Source: Parabacteroides distasonis ATCC 8503
GTDB taxonomy: Bacteria; Bacteroidota; Bacteroidia; Bacteroidales; Tannerellaceae
Assembly: GCF_000012845.1 (NCBI RefSeq)
Contig: NC_009615.1
Coordinates: 271,501-335,500, forward strand
Length of the DNA stretch: 64,000 bases
Reading direction: 5' to 3'
Under the pieces are notes generated by a model. The model saw only the letters and a program-made list of their open reading frames with translations. It searched no databases and was not told the DNA's origin. The translations under genes were made by a program, and so were the position numbers. Position 1 is the first letter of the stretch. Each line of letters begins with the position of its first letter. Positions 49,809 to 58,880 of the stretch are shown piece after piece.

Positions 49809-50610
49809 ATAGGATCGCTTGGCGTAAACGTACCAAACGTGTCAAAAGATCTTCTAATAAATCCAGTCTGAGCATATTGGCCCCGTCGGATTTGGCTTGG
49901 CTTGGCTCCGGGTGGGTCTCTATAAACAGGCCGTCCGTGCCTATGGCTATAGCGGCTTTCGCTATCGTCTCGATAAGGGCGGGCAATCCACCGGTCACGC
50001 CGGAGGTTTGGTTCGGCTGTTGCAAGGAATGGGTTACATCCATAATGACTGGGAAACCGAATGTTTGCATTTGCGGGATACCCCGGAAATCGACAACAAG
50101 GTCGGTATAGCCGAATGTCGTTCCCCGCTCGGTGATCATGACATTATCATTTCCTGCGTCCACTACCTTTTGTACGGCGAATTGCATGGCACCCGGCGAA
50201 AGGAACTGTCCTTTCTTTATATTGACGATCTTCCCGGTCTCGGCCGCCGCTACCAATAAATCCGTTTGGCGGCATAGGAAAGCCGGGATTTGAAGGACAT
50301 CGACATATTCGGCGGCCATGGCAGCTTCCGTTGTCTCATGGATGTCGGTAACGGTGGGAATATCGAACGTCTCGCTCACCTTCCGTAAGATCTTTAACGC
50401 CTTCTCATCCCCGATGCCCGTGAAAGAATCCAGACGGGAGCGATTCGCTTTCCGATAGGAGCCTTTGAATACATAGGGTATATGCAGTCTTTCCGTGATA
50501 CCCACTATTTTCTCGGCGATACGTAACGCCATATCTTCCCCCTCGATTACGCAAGGACCTGCCATCAAGAAGAAGTTCTCGCTTTTATTTAGATCGTTTA
50601 TTGTTATCAT
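49807..50610 (-). CDS. kdsA: 3-deoxy-8-phosphooctulonate (KDO-8-P) synthase
   Basis: 267 residues. FLMAGPCVIEGEDMAL, FKGSYRKANRSRLDSF and MDVTHSLQQPN are the family signatures. The enzyme condenses PEP with arabinose-5-phosphate to form KDO-8-P for lipopolysaccharide. Its start overlaps the end of miaA by 4 bp, so the two are cotranscribed. Confidence 0.97.
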   Translation of the reverse strand: MITINDLNKSENFFLMAGPCVIEGEDMALRIAEKIVGITERLHIPYVFKGSYRKANRSRLDSFTGIGDEKALKILRKVSETFDIPTVTDIHETTEAAMAAEYVDVLQIPAFLCRQTDLLVAAAETGKIVNIKKGQFLSPGAMQFAVQKVVDAGNDNVMITERGTTFGYTDLVVDFRGIPQMQTFGFPVIMDVTHSLQQPNQTSGVTGGLPALIETIAKAAIAIGTDGLFIETHPEPSQAKSDGANMLRLDLLEDLLTRLVRLRQAIL

Positions 50611-51530
50611 AGCTGATTATTTAGAATTCGCATTGTTGTCGCTATTTTTTCTTCGGTCGGTAGAGTGGCGTCTATCCAATGAATCTCGCAACCCCGGCGC
50701 TCCATGCCCCGGAACCAAGTCATTTGCCTCTTGGCGAATTGATGGATCGCTATCTCGAGTTGCGAGACCATCTCCTCAAAAGAAAGCTCCCCGATAATAT
50801 ATAAAGTAAGAAACTTATATTCCAATCCGTAATAGATCAAGTCTTCCGGTTTAACACCCGTAGCCAAGATCGTACGAACCTCATCCACCATTCCTTCGTC
50901 CAACCGGGTCCGCAAGCGTCTGGATATTTTTTCCCTACGTAATTCCCGGTCGATGTGGATACCGATGATCAGGCTGTTGATCGGATTATATTCATTTACG
51001 TCTGGTGCCTGAGTCTTATAATACTCCTCGATCTCGATCGCACGGATAGCCCGCTGGGCGGTGTCCACGTCCGTTTTATTATGTAATATCTTATAAGAGG
51101 CGAGGATGGTTTCCAGTTCCTCCAAGGTTTTATTCCTCAAGGATTCCCTTAGCTCAGGATTTTGAGGCACGTCTAATAGCTTATATCCTTTTAGTACGGC
51201 CTCTATGTACATCCCGGTTCCTCCACATAAGATCGGGAGTTTACCCCTCCGCTTCATATCCTCATAGACCCGGAAAAAGTCATGCTGATACTCAAATACG
51301 TTATATTTATAGCCAGGCTCGCAGATATCGATCAAGTGATAGGGGATTTGTTTTCCATTCACGTTGTAATCGGCCAAATCCTTACCCGTCCCGATATCCA
51401 TAGAACGATAGATCTGCCGGGAATCAGCGCTGATGATCTCCGTATCCAACTGGGCGGCGAGAGCGGCGGCGAAGGTCGTCTTTCCAGAAGCCGTAGGCCC
51501 TAGAATCGTGATAAGTTCATATGATTTCAT
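50607..51530 (-). CDS. miaA: tRNA dimethylallyltransferase
   Basis: 307 residues with P-loop GPTASGKTT at residues 11-19, the SADSRQIYRSMDIGTGK motif and the RAIEIEEYYK region. It adds a dimethylallyl group to A37 of tRNAs that read codons starting with U. It is coupled to kdsA by a 4-bp overlap and follows the gapA terminator. Confidence 0.97.
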   Translation of the reverse strand: MKSYELITILGPTASGKTTFAAALAAQLDTEIISADSRQIYRSMDIGTGKDLADYNVNGKQIPYHLIDICEPGYKYNVFEYQHDFFRVYEDMKRRGKLPILCGGTGMYIEAVLKGYKLLDVPQNPELRESLRNKTLEELETILASYKILHNKTDVDTAQRAIRAIEIEEYYKTQAPDVNEYNPINSLIIGIHIDRELRREKISRRLRTRLDEGMVDEVRTILATGVKPEDLIYYGLEYKFLTLYIIGELSFEEMVSQLEIAIHQFAKRQMTWFRGMERRGCEIHWIDATLPTEEKIATTMRILNNQL

Positions 51531-51543
51531 GATACAAACGTAC

Positions 51544-51579
51544 GAAAAAAAAGGCCATCCTCAAAGAGGATAGCCTTTT
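51544..51579 (-). terminator. Terminator of gapA
   Basis: On the minus strand AAGGCTATCCTC pairs with GAGGATGGCCTT, followed by eight T. It lies about 20 bp past the gapA stop. Confidence 0.85.
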
Positions 51580-51599
51580 CTATGTAGAGTGGTAATAAA

Positions 51600-52640
<1,041 letters not shown>

Positions 52641-52704
52641 TTATTTTTATCTCTTATTCATCGCAAGGAGTAGATATTCATTTTATCCCTTGCTTTAACG
52701 ACTG

Positions 52705-52712
52705 CAAATGTA
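52705..52712 (-). promoter_or_regulatory. -7 element of gapA
   Basis: TACATTTG on the minus strand matches TAnnTTTG about 104 bp upstream of the gapA ATG, which implies a 5' leader of roughly 95 nt. Confidence 0.5.
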
Positions 52713-52787
52713 GTCATGTTTTTTGTATTGAGCCTTATAATATAGCTAGAAAAAAGCTGCCCTCTAACATAAATTAATTGTTGGAGG

Positions 52788-53162
52788 TTATTTCTTTTTC
52801 TTGAATAAGAGATTAGAGAACCATTTTTTCGCTTTTTTGATTCCCCACGTCATAATAAATGGTTGAGCGAGATCCCAAGCGATGGGAATCATGCCTTTCG
52901 CTATGGATAAATAGTCTGAGATCCCTAAAGCGATGGAGGGTTGTCCAGCCGTTACGGGAGCTGTGTTCTTGTCGTTTGTTTTTGTCGTTGACTTATTGCT
53001 CGGGAAAAGGAGAGACGATAATCCGGATAACAATAAACTTCCGGCGTTCTCCTGTATATAAGAGAAATCCTCATTCAATTTCTGTTCCTGTCGCTTACAT
53101 TGTCTCTGTATGCGTTCTTTGTCAGAAATCAGTTTCTCCAGTGGGGTTTGCCGGTTGTTCAT
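52788..53162 (-). CDS. Unknown protein downstream of holin-X family gene
   Basis: 124 residues from the ATG at 53162; a longer frame begins at 53189. The N-terminal half is charged and helical, the middle contains a Gly/Ser/Leu-rich segment (GSLLLSGLSSLLFP), and the tail is basic (KKAKKWFSNLLFKKKK). The gene overlaps the end of the previous one by about 40 bp and is the third of a trio with YtxH and holin-X proteins, so it is probably part of the same envelope-stress unit. Family not recognised. Confidence 0.7.
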   Translation of the reverse strand: MNNRQTPLEKLISDKERIQRQCKRQEQKLNEDFSYIQENAGSLLLSGLSSLLFPSNKSTTKTNDKNTAPVTAGQPSIALGISDYLSIAKGMIPIAWDLAQPFIMTWGIKKAKKWFSNLLFKKKK

Positions 53163-53529
53163 CGTTTGTCGCGTTATTTTTATCGTCATTCGCCGTCATG
53201 GCGGCTATTACCTCATTTAATACTTTTGTGCTGATCCTGTCCCTATTCATTATTATAATGCCGATAAGTAGCAGGTACAAGACCGCCACGATACCGAATC
53301 CGAACCCGGAGGAGCCGAGCCAATCCCCTAGGAAGAAGCCCAAGGCCAAGAATATGAACAAGATGGCGAAGAACGCCAAGAACAATAATATCAAGCCATA
53401 TGAGAGAACGGCTATGACTTTACCCGTTCTCTCATATGTGCTCAACTTTAGGAGCTCAAGTTTTAACTCCACATAAGCCGATACATCTTCTTTCAGCTCA
53501 CGGAAGACTGTTCCTGAATCTTTCTCCAT
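53122..53529 (-). CDS. Phage holin-X superfamily membrane protein
   Basis: 135 residues with two adjoining hydrophobic segments (LILLFLAFFAILFIFLALGFF and FGIVAVLYLLLIGIIIM in part) after an amphipathic N-terminus (VSAYVELKLELLKLS). This matches the putative holin-X (PF07332-like) family, present as chromosomal genes in Bacteroidetes and probably unrelated to lysis. It follows the YtxH gene by 7 bp. Confidence 0.83.
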   Translation of the reverse strand: MEKDSGTVFRELKEDVSAYVELKLELLKLSTYERTGKVIAVLSYGLILLFLAFFAILFIFLALGFFLGDWLGSSGFGFGIVAVLYLLLIGIIIMNRDRISTKVLNEVIAAMTANDDKNNATNDEQPANPTGETDF

Positions 53530-53536
53530 ACAAAGC

Positions 53537-53758
53537 TTATTCAGCTACGATTTCTTCTGTTGCCTGTACTACTTCTTGCTTTCCTTCTTTATATTTGGCA
53601 AGAGCGGAGTTAAAACCTTCTTTTACTTTTCCGACAACACCGTTCAATTCTTCCAGTAATTGTTCTCTCTTATCTGTCGCTGCCAAATAACCTACAGCGG
53701 CACCAACAGCCGCGCCTACTACAAGGCCAAGTAATAATTTTGAATCTACGCTTTTCAT
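53537..53758 (-). CDS. YtxH-domain protein
   Basis: 73 residues. The start LLLGLVVGAAVGAAVGYLAA is a glycine-rich membrane helix, followed by a charged helix, as in YtxH-like general-stress proteins. It is first of the trio YtxH, holin-X, unknown. Confidence 0.88.
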   Translation of the reverse strand: MKSVDSKLLLGLVVGAAVGAAVGYLAATDKREQLLEELNGVVGKVKEGFNSALAKYKEGKQEVVQATEEIVAE

Positions 53759-53847
53759 AACTTTTTCTTTTTAGAAGTTTCCACTAAGATAACGTATTTA
53801 TTTGGATTAAGGTTTATCCTTGTCTTAACTTTTGCTGTTAAAAAAAG

Positions 53848-54699
53848 TTATCCTTTTAAGACCTTCACGGCAACCCAGTTATTTCTTTCGTTATAAGAAT
53901 CCAATTTCAGCCCGTTCTTCTGACATTCTGCTTCTATCGCCGGGATATCTTCTACATAAAAGCCGCTCATAAATAGGATGCTTCCCGGTTTCATACTGTT
54001 TGTATATTGACAAATGTCATTCAGGAGGATGTTCCGGTTGATATTGGCGAAGACGATGTCGAATAGCCCGAATTCCTTGATTTTCTCGGCGCCGCCCAAG
54101 GCAACTTGTATGTCTTCGGTATGATTCAGGCGGATATTCTCTAGGGCGTTGTTATAAGCCCATTCGTCGATGTCGATGGCCGCTACCCGTTTCGCCCCTT
54201 TCAGCCGGGCCAAGATGGCCAGCACGGCTGTGCCGCATCCCATATCCAGTAACTCCTTGCCTTCTAGGTCTAGTTTCAGCATCTCGCTTATCATCAAATA
54301 AGTCGTTTCGTGATTGCCGGTACCGAAAGCCATTTTCGGGTCTATTATTATATTATATGTATAACCGGGCTCCGCCTCGTGGAAGGAGGCACGGATGATG
54401 CATTCGTTTCCGATCCGGATCGGTTTGAAATAATTCTTCTCCCATTCCTCATTCCAGTCCTTGCTTTCTACCCATTTGGAGGTGTAATCGATCCGGGTAT
54501 TCTCTAGCGGAAAGTCGGCCAGTTTATCATCCAATGTCTTTTTGTCGTATAAAGCCTCGGATATATATCCCAGCAAACCCTTCTCGCTTTCCGTAAAGCT
54601 CTCAAAACCGATTTCCCCCAACTCGGCGGCCAGCACGTCATTGATAATCTCTTTCTCGATAGGAGAGGTGTATGTGAAACTAAGTTCGTAGTAGTTCAT
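53848..54699 (-). CDS. prmA: Ribosomal protein L11 methyltransferase
   Basis: 283 residues. The SAM-binding motif LDMGCGTAVLAI and the downstream DIVFANINRNILL (the NxN-type catalytic loop) are clear, and the N-terminal substrate-recognition part (YYELSFTYTSP) is present. It trimethylates ribosomal protein L11. Single gene, 90 bp from the YtxH start. Confidence 0.95.
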   Translation of the reverse strand: MNYYELSFTYTSPIEKEIINDVLAAELGEIGFESFTESEKGLLGYISEALYDKKTLDDKLADFPLENTRIDYTSKWVESKDWNEEWEKNYFKPIRIGNECIIRASFHEAEPGYTYNIIIDPKMAFGTGNHETTYLMISEMLKLDLEGKELLDMGCGTAVLAILARLKGAKRVAAIDIDEWAYNNALENIRLNHTEDIQVALGGAEKIKEFGLFDIVFANINRNILLNDICQYTNSMKPGSILFMSGFYVEDIPAIEAECQKNGLKLDSYNERNNWVAVKVLKG

Positions 54700-54777
54700 G
54701 TCGTATCTTTTTGTTTATTTTCTATATTGTCCGCAAACATACGAAAAAATCTGTTGCCTATTCAAATATCACGAAGC

Positions 54778-55224
54778 CTAATACAATTCCGCATATTCTT
54801 TCTCCGCGTCGAAGCAGGGGCAAGCCTTGCGAATGTTGGTGCTGAGTTGATAATGTCCTAAGATACGTGCCGACGGGTAATCCCTTCGTAATTGCCGTAA
54901 CAGGTCCATCAAGGTACACCGCTGGGCATACGTCCGGGTATCCGCGGGAAGTCCTCGCTCATCCAGTCCGCCCTCGTAGCAAATACCCAGACTGTGATCG
55001 TTCCAGCCCGAAGCGTGTGCCCCGATCTGGTTCTCCGGCCGGCAGCGGTGCAGCTCGCCATCCCGGGTGATATAGTAATGATAGCCGATGTCGGCGAACC
55101 CACGATCCTTGTGTGCGTTCCGAAGCGCTTCCACTGGAAAATCCCGGTCGTAGCGGGTTGCGCTGCAGTGAATTACGAGAAGTTTGATTTCCCTGTAATT
55201 CTGATAGAAGCAGTATTGTTTCAT
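54778..55224 (-). CDS. N-acetylmuramoyl-L-alanine amidase (amidase_2/PGRP)
   Basis: 148 residues from the ATG at 55224; the frame extends upstream through repeat sequence, but MKQYCFYQNY is the natural start. Zinc ligands: His in LVIHCSATRYDRD, His in GHYQLSTNIRKACPCFD, with DIGYHYYITRDG and GICYEGGLD between. There is no signal peptide. Amidases of this type are repeatedly found in Bacteroidales next to smalltalk and HU-like genes. Expected reaction: release of the peptide from muramic acid. Confidence 0.9.
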   Translation of the reverse strand: MKQYCFYQNYREIKLLVIHCSATRYDRDFPVEALRNAHKDRGFADIGYHYYITRDGELHRCRPENQIGAHASGWNDHSLGICYEGGLDERGLPADTRTYAQRCTLMDLLRQLRRDYPSARILGHYQLSTNIRKACPCFDAEKEYAELY

Positions 55225-55248
55225 TTTTATTCTTTTTTTAGTTTGTGT

Positions 55249-55411
55249 GTTACTTTTCTCTTGAAAGAAAAGTAACCAAAAGTTCAAGGCCTTAGCGGAC
55301 GGGCTACTCGTCGGCCTTCGCTCGCTGTCGCGTCCCAACTCGCTTCGCTCAAACAGGGACGCTCCTGTCGCTCACTTCGGTCGCCTCGCTTAACGCCCGC
55401 CCGCTAAGGCC
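55249..55411. repeat. Left arm of a 160-bp imperfect inverted repeat
   Basis: This segment starts with a 28-bp palindrome (GTTACTTTTCT ... AGAAAAGTAAC) and continues with GC-rich sequence containing CCCAACTCGCTTCGCTC and AACAGGGA. The reverse complement occurs at 55657-55829 with roughly three quarters of bases alike by eye. The two arms flank the smalltalk gene. Confidence 0.75.
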
Positions 55412-55459
55412 GGAGGGAGAGCCGTCCCGGCTCTTTGGGGAGGGGGCGGCTCTTCTACG

Positions 55460-55558
55460 CTAGAACAGGTTGCAGGCTTGCAGGCCGAAGGCCCCTGCGA
55501 TGGCGGTAGCAACAGCGATGATCACTTTGAGAATGGTACTCCAAACAGACTTCTTCAT
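55460..55558 (-). CDS. Smalltalk family small protein
   Basis: 32 residues, too short for most gene finders: MKKSVWSTILKVIIAVATAI followed by AGAFGLQACNLF and a TAG stop. It is one membrane helix with a positively charged start and a near-terminal Cys. It fits the Bacteroidales 'smalltalk' family as I know it, which has no known function and is often placed beside an HU-like gene and an amidase, as here. It lies between the arms of an inverted repeat. Confidence 0.8.
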   Translation of the reverse strand: MKKSVWSTILKVIIAVATAIAGAFGLQACNLF

Positions 55559-55656
55559 GATAATTGATAATTAATAGTGAACAATGAACAATGAATAATG
55601 AATAATGAATAGTGAATAATGATATCACGGACGATATAAGAGGAAAGCGGAGCTTT

Positions 55657-55829
55657 CCTTTGGACGGCCTCAGCGGACGGGCGTGAAGCGGAGAGACCGT
55701 AGCGAGCGCCCGGAGCATCCCTGTTTGAGCGCAGCGAGTTGGGATGCGACAGCGAGCGCAGGTCTCGAAGTAGCCCGTCAGCGTCAGCCTTGACCTTTTG
55801 GTTACTTTTGGGTCAAGCCAAAAGTGACA
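55657..55829. repeat. Right arm of the inverted repeat, with TTGGGTCAAGCC repeat
   Basis: The reverse complement aligns with 55249-55411. At its outer end the 22-bp sequence beginning TTGGGTCAAGCCAAAAGTGA occurs at 55808-55829 and is repeated exactly at 55836-55857. Confidence 0.75.
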
Positions 55830-55857
55830 TACCGATTGGGTCAAGCCAAAAGTGACA
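55808..55857. repeat. Exact 22-bp direct repeat
   Basis: Two identical 22-bp copies at 55808-55829 and 55836-55857, start to start 28 bp, directly past the stop codon of the HU-like gene. Confidence 0.9.
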
Positions 55858-55859
55858 CG

Positions 55860-56357
55860 CTATATCTCGTCAGGCGATTCCGAGTCGTCCCCTCCGGAAG
55901 CGGGCTTCTTACTGATATCTACAGAGGTCTCCCCGGCCTTCTCCGCACGAAGCACGGCTTGCTGAGCCTTGCGACTGGCCACCGGCTGGAACTCCAGTCC
56001 GGCGAAGATGTTCTTCAGGTCCTCACCCGGTATATACTGGATGTTGACACCGGTGATGTTTGTAGATGTGAATTTCTCAAGACTCTCCGCCCCCTCGTTG
56101 AGTATCTGTAGACGGAATTTGCCTAAATCGCCGAAATCCACCTGCTTTCCCTCTTGGAGGGCATCAAGCAGGTTCTCGACGGTGGAGATCAATACCGCTA
56201 CCACGTCCGCACGGCTGACGGTGGTTTGCATGGATACCCGGCGACTCAGTTGCTTGAGCGACAGCTCTCCATTGACCTGTGCCGTGGCGTACGCTTTCGC
56301 CGGCTCGTCTTTCTTCAAAGGGTTGGGCCGAAGGGCCACACTGTAATTTAATGCCAT
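55860..56357 (-). CDS. HU-like DNA-binding protein
   Basis: 165 residues. Residues about 20-125 fit the HU-domain family of Bacteroidales (ADVVAVLISTVENLLDALQEGKQVDFGDLGKFRL), with an acidic disordered tail (GGDDSESPDEI). It opens with a divergent ALNYSVALRPNPLKK segment typical of this group. It probably binds and bends DNA; its regular company with smalltalk and amidase genes suggests a shared but unknown role. Confidence 0.88.
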   Translation of the reverse strand: MALNYSVALRPNPLKKDEPAKAYATAQVNGELSLKQLSRRVSMQTTVSRADVVAVLISTVENLLDALQEGKQVDFGDLGKFRLQILNEGAESLEKFTSTNITGVNIQYIPGEDLKNIFAGLEFQPVASRKAQQAVLRAEKAGETSVDISKKPASGGDDSESPDEI

Positions 56358-56584
56358 AGTTTTAATAATTAAAAATTGATAATTGATAATTGAAAATGGG
56401 ATCGATCTGTTTTCGATTACGAATGTACGACTTCCGGTTTCCTCCGGAATGAGTCTCGTAGAGGCGGTGTGAAATCGAGGGGAATAAGATGATAAAAGAT
56501 GAATATTAGTGGATCGGATCGTTGCCGGATTCGTACTTTTTCAGTATCTTTATACCTGTAAATGAATTGAAAAACACCTATTTT

Positions 56585-56824
56585 ATGCAAACAAACAACG
56601 AATATCTGGATGAGTGGCCGGTGCGCCCTTATAGCAAACGGGAGTTGGCCATGGCCTATGCTCCCGATATCAGTCCGTGTTCCGCCCTCAACCGCTTGGC
56701 GGGATGGGTCCGACATCATCAGAAGCTCAGCCATGAGCTGGATGAGACAGGCTACCAAAACCGGCAGCGGATTTTCACCTCCCTGCAAGTGGAACTGATC
56801 TTTCGCTATTTGGGCCGTCCTTGA
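56585..56824 (+). CDS. DUF4248 domain protein
   Basis: 79 residues from the ATG at 56585; upstream codons in the frame look non-coding. The pattern WPVRPYSKRELAMAYAPD, ALNRLAGWVR and the closing FTSLQVELIFRYLG matches DUF4248, a Bacteroidales family with a probable small DNA-binding (helix-turn-helix-like) fold. It is divergent from the HU-like gene and convergent with the DUF3987 gene, part of the same recurrent cluster. Confidence 0.85.
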   Translation: MQTNNEYLDEWPVRPYSKRELAMAYAPDISPCSALNRLAGWVRHHQKLSHELDETGYQNRQRIFTSLQVELIFRYLGRP

Positions 56825-56849
56825 ACGAGGATCTTCCACGTTCGCTTTC

Positions 56850-56966
56850 GCATGCGTATATCGGCATCGCTTCATGTGTATATTGACGTTAGCCCACACG
56901 TATATCGCCGTGGCCCTATGCGGGCGTAGGCGTGAGGCGATGCCGGTGTACGTGTGGGGCGTGCGA
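56850..56966. repeat. Five-unit array, 22-bp period, family 1
   Basis: Five consecutive 22-bp units can be cut from 56850, the first three carrying GTATATCGGCATCG, GTATATTGACGTTAG and GTATATCGCCGTGG; the last two carry the reverse orientation (GGCGTAGGCGTG, GATGCCGGTGTACG). It starts 25 bp after the DUF4248 stop, between two convergent genes. The core matches the arrays at 27.9 kb and 12.5 kb. Confidence 0.8.
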
Positions 56967-56976
56967 GTAATGCAAA

Positions 56977-57017
56977 TAATGCAAGTAATGCAGTACCTGT
57001 TTTCCCACACACGTGCG
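56977..57017. repeat. Left arm of a 40-bp inverted repeat around DUF3987
   Basis: A 41-bp sequence containing ATGCAAGTAATGCAG and TTTTCCCACACACGTGCG recurs in inverted form at 58498-58537 with one mismatch and one indel. This arm lies 31 bp beyond the DUF3987 stop codon. Confidence 0.85.
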
Positions 57018-57048
57018 TACATACTTAAAAGAAGAGGAGGAAAAGGGA

Positions 57049-58854
57049 TTATGTTTTCTTATAATCCCCTCGTTTTTCTCCCTTTCGGACGATTCCCTGT
57101 TTCTGCCAACGTTGCAAGCAACTGCATGCGGTGTTTTTGGGTATCTTCAGCTTCTCGGCTTCTTCCAAGAGGGATTGATAGGTGAACTCCGTATCCAAGG
57201 TGATGAAGAGACGTTCTTGGTCGGCCATGCCCCGGTTCTTCACCTCGTTGGCGGGAAGGAACGAGAGTATGTGTACGGCGTGTAGGTACATAGGCTCGGC
57301 CAAGGAAAGGACCGCTTGGAAATCATCCTCTTGGATGGAGAGATCCCAGCGGGTGATGATCCCGTCCTTGATGTTGTCGGCGCAGGTCTGCGGGTCTGGT
57401 GTGAGCCGGGGCGACTTGCGCAGGCTGGCGGCGAAGTCTCCCGCCTCCTCGCATTCCCCTGTTATTCGCAATAGGGCGACGATCGACAGGATACGTCCGA
57501 TATTGATGGCCATCCGTACGACGGAGCTGTTCATCTCGTTGCCGGTGCCCTTCCGGGAGCGCTCGAACAAGGTTTGGAACACCTCGTTGAAGGAGGCGAT
57601 TTGCGCGTCGGTCAAGCGAAGCGAGATCACCCCCAGTTTCTGGATCTCTCTCAAGTGAGCGATCCAGTCCTTGCCCAATTTCTGGAATTCCAGCGACGTG
57701 TCGGTCCGCTGTAGACTGAACTGGTTGATCCAGTGAAGTACACGGGGCATATAATAGAACATTTGCCGGGAGAACAATCCGTTCTCGCTGGAAGGGATCA
57801 GCGGCTTCACCTGCCCGGGCGTCCCGCTTATCAATACCGACAGGTGGGAGTGCCGCAGCTCCCGATACTCCCGGTCTGTCCGCCGGTTGTAACTGAGCGG
57901 GTCGTGATCGAACGAGCTGCGGATCACCTCGCTCCAATGGCCATAATCCGAGGCGATGGAGTTGCTGACCATGTCCGCCTCGGTCTCGCAGATGATCCCC
58001 ACGCCGCCCGAGTCGATGATATTCTGCAAGATACCGGTACCGGTGTTGTTGCCGGAGAATATAAACATACGGTTGAGAGGCATTTCCGGTTCCTCGGCTT
58101 TCGCCTTTTCCCGTCCCAAGGAATTGAAGGAGGTCATCTCTTTCTTATACCTTTTCATCTCCTCCGCCACGGTCGCCCGGATCTCGTCGTGGATCGGTTG
58201 CACGAGCATTCGCGTCCATGCGAGCACGCCTTTTCCGGAGGCGGGGGGAGCGACGATGAAGGTTTGCAAACTGGAGAAGAACCATTTGCCTCCATATAGG
58301 AACCGCAGCGTCTGGGCGAGCGAGGCGCCCAAGGTGGTGAGCCCGCCGAGGAGGAGTACGTCCCGTTGCTCCCGGCTCTGTCCGAACGCCATGATCTGCC
58401 GCAACATCCGGGGCCACTCATGCCCCTCGGGGAAGAAGGGCAGGTGGGTGAACGGATCGACCTGCTCCTCGATCTCGATCTCTACGTTATTATCGCGCGC
58501 ACGTGTGTGGGAAAAAGGTGCTGCATTACTTGCATTACTTGCATTATTTGCGTGCGTATCGCGGGGGCGGCTTGGAGGCTCCAGGCGTACGCCCGCCAGT
58601 TCGGCCAAGTGGAAGGCCGTACCGAGGTGTATCCTGTGGTCTCCCTTTTTCAAGGCGTTGGAGAAAAGCCGTTCGGCCTTCTCCCGGTTAAACTTCACCG
58701 ATAGGGAACACAGGGCGATGAACCCTTCTCGTCCTGCCTCGCCGCAATCGTTGGCGATGGCAAACGCCAAGCGCACGTATTCACAATATCCGGGGGCGAT
58801 ATCTACACCCGCCGAACGAACCGCTTCTACTAAGCGGGATAAACTGTCTGACAT
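57049..58854 (-). CDS. DUF3987 protein with N-terminal PriCT-like domain
   Basis: 601 residues. Residues 1-90 resemble a primase C-terminal (PriCT_2-like) helical domain. A low-complexity linker (about 98-125) made of repeated Ala-Ser-Asn triplets follows, coded by a 9-bp microrepeat. Residues 135-590 are DUF3987, a helicase-like fold with APPASGKGVLAWTRM as a P-loop variant and IFSGNNTGTG downstream. Together with the BT4734-like protein encoded just upstream it probably forms a primase-helicase pair. The linker DNA is one arm of a 40-bp inverted repeat whose other arm lies past the stop codon. Confidence 0.88.
   Translation of the reverse strand: MSDSLSRLVEAVRSAGVDIAPGYCEYVRLAFAIANDCGEAGREGFIALCSLSVKFNREKAERLFSNALKKGDHRIHLGTAFHLAELAGVRLEPPSRPRDTHANNASNASNAAPFSHTRARDNNVEIEIEEQVDPFTHLPFFPEGHEWPRMLRQIMAFGQSREQRDVLLLGGLTTLGASLAQTLRFLYGGKWFFSSLQTFIVAPPASGKGVLAWTRMLVQPIHDEIRATVAEEMKRYKKEMTSFNSLGREKAKAEEPEMPLNRMFIFSGNNTGTGILQNIIDSGGVGIICETEADMVSNSIASDYGHWSEVIRSSFDHDPLSYNRRTDREYRELRHSHLSVLISGTPGQVKPLIPSSENGLFSRQMFYYMPRVLHWINQFSLQRTDTSLEFQKLGKDWIAHLREIQKLGVISLRLTDAQIASFNEVFQTLFERSRKGTGNEMNSSVVRMAINIGRILSIVALLRITGECEEAGDFAASLRKSPRLTPDPQTCADNIKDGIITRWDLSIQEDDFQAVLSLAEPMYLHAVHILSFLPANEVKNRGMADQERLFITLDTEFTYQSLLEEAEKLKIPKNTACSCLQRWQKQGIVRKGEKRGDYKKT
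58498..58537. repeat. Right arm of the 40-bp inverted repeat, inside DUF3987 gene
   Basis: Lies within the linker-coding part of the DUF3987 gene and is the reverse complement of 56977-57017 apart from one mismatch and one indel. Confidence 0.85.
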
Positions 58855-58880
58855 GTAATTTATGATTTATGAGTTAGATT

